DNA of 64,000 nucleotides from Paenibacillus apiarius. Its GTDB lineage: Bacteria; Bacillota; Bacilli; Paenibacillales; Paenibacillaceae. The stretch's first letter is position 1; each line of letters begins with the position of its first letter. The stretch lies in the NCBI RefSeq assembly GCF_017052585.1, contig NZ_JAFFHZ010000001.1:2646501-2710500 (forward strand), read 5' to 3'. This document shows, in pieces, positions 60,365 through 64,000 of this stretch. The translations under genes and the position numbers were made by a program. The notes beneath the pieces are model-generated. The model had not been told where the DNA came from and made no database searches. It saw only the letters and a list, made by a program, of their open reading frames with translations.

Positions 60365-61324
60365 GTGAAAGTCAGGATGAAGAAATGGTTGTTTATAGGC
60401 GGAGCTTTAGCTTTGGGCATTTGGATAGTTATTCATCCATCTTCTAGCCATATTAAGCATCTCGTGAATAAGGTCTTAGAACATATAGAGGTATCGACCG
60501 GCAACCGGGCGTTTGCCATGGAGGATCTGTCAGCTCAGTCTGCCATCGTAATGAATCAAGATACGGGGGAAATTTTGTTCTACAAAAACGATCAAGAACG
60601 GAAGGCTCCGGCCAGCACGACAAAAATGATGACGGCGCTGTTGGCGCTTGAAATGGCGGATATGAATGCGGTGGTGACCGTCGGGAAGGAAGTGCTGAGG
60701 ACAACACCCGGGGAAAGCGTGGCCGGGTTGACCTTAGGACAGCGATTGACGTGGAAGCAGCTCCTGGAAGCGATGATGCTGCCCTCGGGCAATGATGCGG
60801 CGCGCACGATTGCCGTGCAGTTGGGGCGGCAGACACGACATGATGGTTCGTTGAACGAAGAGGAGGCCATGGCCGACTTCGTACGGCTGATGAATAAACG
60901 GGCGGGAGAATTGGGGCTGCGCAACACCCATTTTACGAATCCGCATGGATTGCATGACACGAATCATTATAGTTCGGCCCAGGATTTGGCTGTAATAGCG
61001 AAGGAGGCCATGAAGAATGAGCTGTTCCGCAGCATCGTCGGCCAGATTGCGGCGGAAGTGAAGCTCGTCTCTTCCGAGCCGGACGCGGTGATACGGACAT
61101 ATACGAACCGGAACCGTCTGCTGCAGGAAGACAGCGGCTACTATTACGAGGGCGCGACAGGGGTGAAGACCGGCTTTACGGACGAAGCGGGATACTGCCT
61201 CGTTTCTTCCGCCGAGCGGGAGGGACGCCGGATTATTGCGGTCGTGCTTCATTCGAACGCTGACAGCGTATGGAGGGATTCTCTGGAGCTGCTCGATTAC
61301 GGATTTGAGCACTTCGGAGCATAG
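60365..61324 (+). CDS. D-alanyl-D-alanine carboxypeptidase (peptidase S11)
   Basis: A 319-residue penicillin-binding enzyme that trims the last D-Ala from peptidoglycan stems. One N-terminal membrane helix (about 8-24) anchors it. The active-site motifs are Ser84-Thr-Thr-Lys87 (PASTTKMMTAL), Ser141-Gly-Asn143 (LPSGNDAA) and Lys268-Thr-Gly (GVKTGFTDEAGYC). The usual C-terminal beta domain of DacA-type enzymes is absent, so it is the short form. The GTG follows GAGGGTGAT. It lies next to a VanRS-like system and BceAB, so it is likely part of a wall-antibiotic response. Confidence 0.92.
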   Translation: MKVRMKKWLFIGGALALGIWIVIHPSSSHIKHLVNKVLEHIEVSTGNRAFAMEDLSAQSAIVMNQDTGEILFYKNDQERKAPASTTKMMTALLALEMADMNAVVTVGKEVLRTTPGESVAGLTLGQRLTWKQLLEAMMLPSGNDAARTIAVQLGRQTRHDGSLNEEEAMADFVRLMNKRAGELGLRNTHFTNPHGLHDTNHYSSAQDLAVIAKEAMKNELFRSIVGQIAAEVKLVSSEPDAVIRTYTNRNRLLQEDSGYYYEGATGVKTGFTDEAGYCLVSSAEREGRRIIAVVLHSNADSVWRDSLELLDYGFEHFGA

Positions 61325-61359
61325 CCTTCACAATAAATCAACGTGGGAGTTTGATAAAG

Positions 61360-62142
61360 ATGTCAACGATGTCAATGGTAGAAATAAAAGAGTTATGCAA
61401 AACGTATGCAGGGAAGATAAGCTACGAAGCGCTATCCCATATTAATGTCTCGCTTGCGGAAGGGGAATTTGTCGGAATAATGGGGCCGTCTGGAAGCGGA
61501 AAGACGACTCTGATGAATATGATCGCGACAATTGACGCTCCAACATCGGGCGAAGTGCTGATTCATGGAAGCAATCCATTCCATTTGTCACCGGAGAAGC
61601 TGGCCATATTTCGTCGTCGTGAGCTGGGATTTGTCTTTCAGTCCTTTAATTTGCTAGGAACGTTGACGGTAAAGGAAAATATCGTGCTTCCCTTAACATT
61701 GGATGGGGTTAACGTAGAAGAATTGAATCGCAGAGCGGAGACTGTCGCGGAAAAATTGGGGATAACCACGATATTGCATAAGCGAACCTATGAAATATCC
61801 GGGGGACAGGCCCAACGCGCGGCGATAGCGCGCGCCATCATTCACCGTCCTAAGCTGCTGCTGGCCGATGAGCCGACCGGCAACTTGGATTCCAAAGCAT
61901 CCCGCGACGTGATGGAGACGATGTCCAAGCTTAATAAGGAGGACGGAACGACGATGATGCTTGTTACTCATGATGCGATGGCGGCGAGCTATTGCGATCG
62001 CGTCGTGTTTATCAAAGACGGCCGGCTTCAGCATGAAATTTCACGCAGAGACAAGCAGCATATTTTCATGCGCAATATTATGGATGTTCTATCTGTGCTA
62101 GGAGGAAATCGAGATGACCTTTTCACAGTTGGCCTATCATAA
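61360..62142 (+). CDS. ABC transporter ATP-binding protein, BceA-like
   Basis: A 260-residue ATPase. Walker A is GPSGSGKTT (42-50), the Q-loop is FVFQSFNLLGTLTVKENIVLPL, the signature is EISGGQAQRAAIARA, Walker B is LLLADEPTGNLDS, and the His-loop is MLVTHDAM. The whole is typical of BceA/YxdL ATPases, which pair with large FtsX-like permeases to remove peptide antibiotics from their targets. It starts at ATG 61360 and overlaps the permease gene by 29 bases. Confidence 0.9.
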   Translation: MSTMSMVEIKELCKTYAGKISYEALSHINVSLAEGEFVGIMGPSGSGKTTLMNMIATIDAPTSGEVLIHGSNPFHLSPEKLAIFRRRELGFVFQSFNLLGTLTVKENIVLPLTLDGVNVEELNRRAETVAEKLGITTILHKRTYEISGGQAQRAAIARAIIHRPKLLLADEPTGNLDSKASRDVMETMSKLNKEDGTTMMLVTHDAMAASYCDRVVFIKDGRLQHEISRRDKQHIFMRNIMDVLSVLGGNRDDLFTVGLS

Positions 62143-64000
62143 TATCGTTCGCAATAAACGAATGTATGCGGCGCATTTTTGGAGCAGCGCGTTTTCTGTT
62201 TTGATGTTTTTTACCTATGCCTTGCTCCTGTTTCATCCGGATTTGGATAGCGAGCTTGCGTCATCGAGCGTGACGATGAGCCGGCTGGGGACGATGGGAC
62301 TGCGCGTATCGCAAGTTTTACTTGTTATTTTCTCATTTTTCTTTATCTTGTATTCTGTTGGTTCATTTCTCAAGACCCGGAACAAAGAATTCGGCATACT
62401 GATGATTCACGGGATGTCTCCGCGGCAATTCCGCAACCTGGTGTTTACCGAGAACATGTTGATTGGATGCGCCGCCAGCGCGACGGGGATTGGGCTTGGA
62501 CTTTTATTTTCCAAATTCATTCTGGCTATGATTTCAAAGTTATTGGCGATAGACAAAGGTCTTTCGTTCTATGTTCCCATTCAGGCGATCGGTGCCACTC
62601 TGGCAGCCTTCTTGGTTCTCTTTATTCTCATTTCCTTGGTTACTTCCAGAATGGTGAAAGTCAATCGGGTTATTGACTTGCTGAAGGGATCGGAGAAGCC
62701 CAAGCCGGAGCCGCAAGCATCGGTGTGGTTGGCGCTCTTGGCCATTGTTCTCATCGGAGCAGGGTACATGGCGGTGTTTTCCTTTGCCACGGGGTTGAAT
62801 TATTCCTTGCTGGTGCTAATGTCAGGCGTCGGGCTGGTCGTCGCGGGAACGTATTTCTTGTTCACTCAATTAAGCGTATATGTGATGCGCGCGCTGAAGC
62901 GAAAAGAACGGATGTATTTCAAAAAGACGAACCTGCTGACGTTCTCGGAGCTTGCGTACCGATTGAAGGACAATGCGAAGCTGTTTTTTATTGTCGCGGT
63001 TATTTCCGCGGTCGCTTTTACAGCTATTGGCACGTGTACCGCGATCGGACATCAAGGCTTGGCGGAAATGAAGAATCCGTATGCGTTCACTTATTACTCT
63101 TACAAAGGAAATGAGCAGGCAGCCGGGCATGCTGCAGAAATAAATAAGCGGCTTGAAGAGGCGAATGTTTCATACCGGCAAGGATCCGCTGCTTTGAAAT
63201 ATGCCGGGAACGATTTGACATTCATGAAGCTGTCCGACTATAACAATATGGCTGCAGCGCTCGGCTACGAGACAGAGACGTTAACACAGGACAACGAGGC
63301 TTTCGTCGTTCCTACTTCCGTGTATCAGGAAAGAATGTATAGCAATCAGGGTACGGTTGATGAGGTTCAATTAACCGAAGGAAAGACGAAAATGGCATTC
63401 CAACTCATCAAGGCGGCCGCACACCAGGTGCTTCCGCAAGATTATGGAATCATTCAGCTCGTTGTCGTATCGGACGCCATGTATGACAAGCTGCCGGATA
63501 ACGACCGGGAAGGGAGATCTTCTTATACGGTACATGGCTTTGTCGTGGACCATTGGGAGAAGGCGGGAGCCGTGACGGATGAATTAATGACATTTTTCTA
63601 CCCTGAGAATCAGAATAGCGACGAAGAAGGGGCATTCTCCTTTGTTGCGTTGTATCCTCAATGGGTTATGGCCAAGCAGGCCAATGGCTTGTTATTGCTT
63701 GTCAGCGTATTGATCGGAGTCGTGTTTTTCACTTTTGCCGCAAGCTTCTTGTACTTCCGTCTCTATACGGATAGGGAACGGGATCAACAGCAGGTGGAAT
63801 TGCTGTCCAAAATCGGGTTGACCCGGAAGGAACTGCATCGGGTGGTGACGCGTCAGCTTCTCATTCTATTTTTCTTGCCGATGCTAGTTGCGGTCATTCA
63901 TAGCGGAGTCGCCTTTGCTGCATTGCAGCAGTTGGTCCATTTCTCGGTTGGAAAAAGCACGATAACCGTGCTCGCGAGCTTTTTCTCCGTGCAAATCGCC
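62114..64000 (+). CDS. BceB-like FtsX-type ABC permease, cut by the window end
   Basis: At least 629 residues, open to the last base of the window; BceB proteins are about 640-670 long, so nearly all of it is here. It starts MTFSQLAYHNIVRNKRMYAAHFWSSAFSVLMFFTYALLLF, with TAGGAGG before the ATG. About nine membrane helices are seen, and a large outside domain (about 320-500, between the helix near 290-310 and the next near 525) carries the ligand-recognition region typical of BceB. ESLSK-like FGILMIHGMSPRQF and VELLSKIGLTRKELHRVV coupling motifs follow. It works with the BceA-like ATPase and, by analogy, senses peptide antibiotics for a partner kinase; the VanRS-like pair is nearest. Confidence 0.9.
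   Translation, partial: MTFSQLAYHNIVRNKRMYAAHFWSSAFSVLMFFTYALLLFHPDLDSELASSSVTMSRLGTMGLRVSQVLLVIFSFFFILYSVGSFLKTRNKEFGILMIHGMSPRQFRNLVFTENMLIGCAASATGIGLGLLFSKFILAMISKLLAIDKGLSFYVPIQAIGATLAAFLVLFILISLVTSRMVKVNRVIDLLKGSEKPKPEPQASVWLALLAIVLIGAGYMAVFSFATGLNYSLLVLMSGVGLVVAGTYFLFTQLSVYVMRALKRKERMYFKKTNLLTFSELAYRLKDNAKLFFIVAVISAVAFTAIGTCTAIGHQGLAEMKNPYAFTYYSYKGNEQAAGHAAEINKRLEEANVSYRQGSAALKYAGNDLTFMKLSDYNNMAAALGYETETLTQDNEAFVVPTSVYQERMYSNQGTVDEVQLTEGKTKMAFQLIKAAAHQVLPQDYGIIQLVVVSDAMYDKLPDNDREGRSSYTVHGFVVDHWEKAGAVTDELMTFFYPENQNSDEEGAFSFVALYPQWVMAKQANGLLLLVSVLIGVVFFTFAASFLYFRLYTDRERDQQQVELLSKIGLTRKELHRVVTRQLLILFFLPMLVAVIHSGVAFAALQQLVHFSVGKSTITVLASFFSVQIA

Noticed and set aside
1..64000. Search for tRNA, rRNA, CRISPR arrays, prophage genes and common riboswitches
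   Set aside because: None was recognised by eye; weak or unusual RNA elements could still have been missed without a covariance search.

Overview
The window looks like a chromosomal segment of a Paenibacillus-type, spore-forming Firmicute. Strong AGGAGG ribosome sites, frequent GTG and TTG starts, a YheC/YheD ATP-grasp protein, a copper-amine-oxidase-N-domain surface protein, YdjO/Csp cold-shock genes, BceAB/BcrAB-type envelope-stress modules and a CitR/CitA pair all point that way. The genus call is inference; no rRNA or tRNA gene is present to anchor it. Most of the window is ordinary core and accessory chromosome of balanced base composition. One AT-rich island (about 51.3-55.65 kb) stands out.

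Layout. 0-6.9 kb: the end of an ExoIII-type AP endonuclease gene, then small housekeeping and hypothetical genes (YheC/D, TetR-DUF3995, an 85-aa protein coupled to a retropepsin-like protease, RNase H with an N-terminal viroplasmin domain, an Lrp-family regulator divergent from an MBL hydrolase, a DUF1349 protein). 7-10.6 kb: TetR with an alpha/beta hydrolase, then a MerR regulator followed by a textbook MerR operator that drives a dihydrodipicolinate-reductase-like dehydrogenase. 11-14.1 kb: a large exported protein with a copper-amine-oxidase N-domain and seven tandem domains of about 120 residues. 16.2-19.6 kb: two-component system plus BcrA/BcrB-type ABC transporter. 19.7-28.5 kb: DUF1904, ArsR-MFS, HAD phosphatase, EEP hydrolase, cold-shock cluster, MarR-MFS drug exporter, M50 protease. 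28.9-34.5 kb: c-di-GMP enzyme, ThDP enzyme with a CMD protein, mismatch uracil glycosylase, a 57-aa protein. 34.9-43.5 kb: fatty-acid-hydroxylase-like membrane protein, three-gene ABC-2 exporter, MalT-type regulator, MarR, DUF3895, TetR. 43.7-51.3 kb: fhs, a hemerythrin/DUF438-DUF1858 pair under what looks like an Fnr-type promoter, thiamine-binding MTH1187 protein, membrane glycerophosphodiesterase, glutamate dehydrogenase.

The island at 51.3-55.65 kb holds a frameshifted secreted protein, a decayed IS1182-type element with both ends intact, the remnant of an exported copper-amine-oxidase-domain gene, an apparently intact ETX/MTX2-type beta-pore-forming toxin and a fragment of another protein. 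It lies between glutamate dehydrogenase and citrate synthase.

55.7-64 kb: divergent citA-citR, a VanRS-like two-component system, a Met-rich repeat protein, a D,D-carboxypeptidase and a BceAB transporter cut by the window end. The genes from 57.9 kb onward together look like a cell-wall antibiotic sensing and detoxification neighbourhood.

I see no clearly new multi-gene system. The best leads are the toxin island, the retropepsin pair, several promoter architectures (Fnr/Fur, MerR, TAAGAA triplet, csp leader hairpin) and the Met-rich repeat protein.
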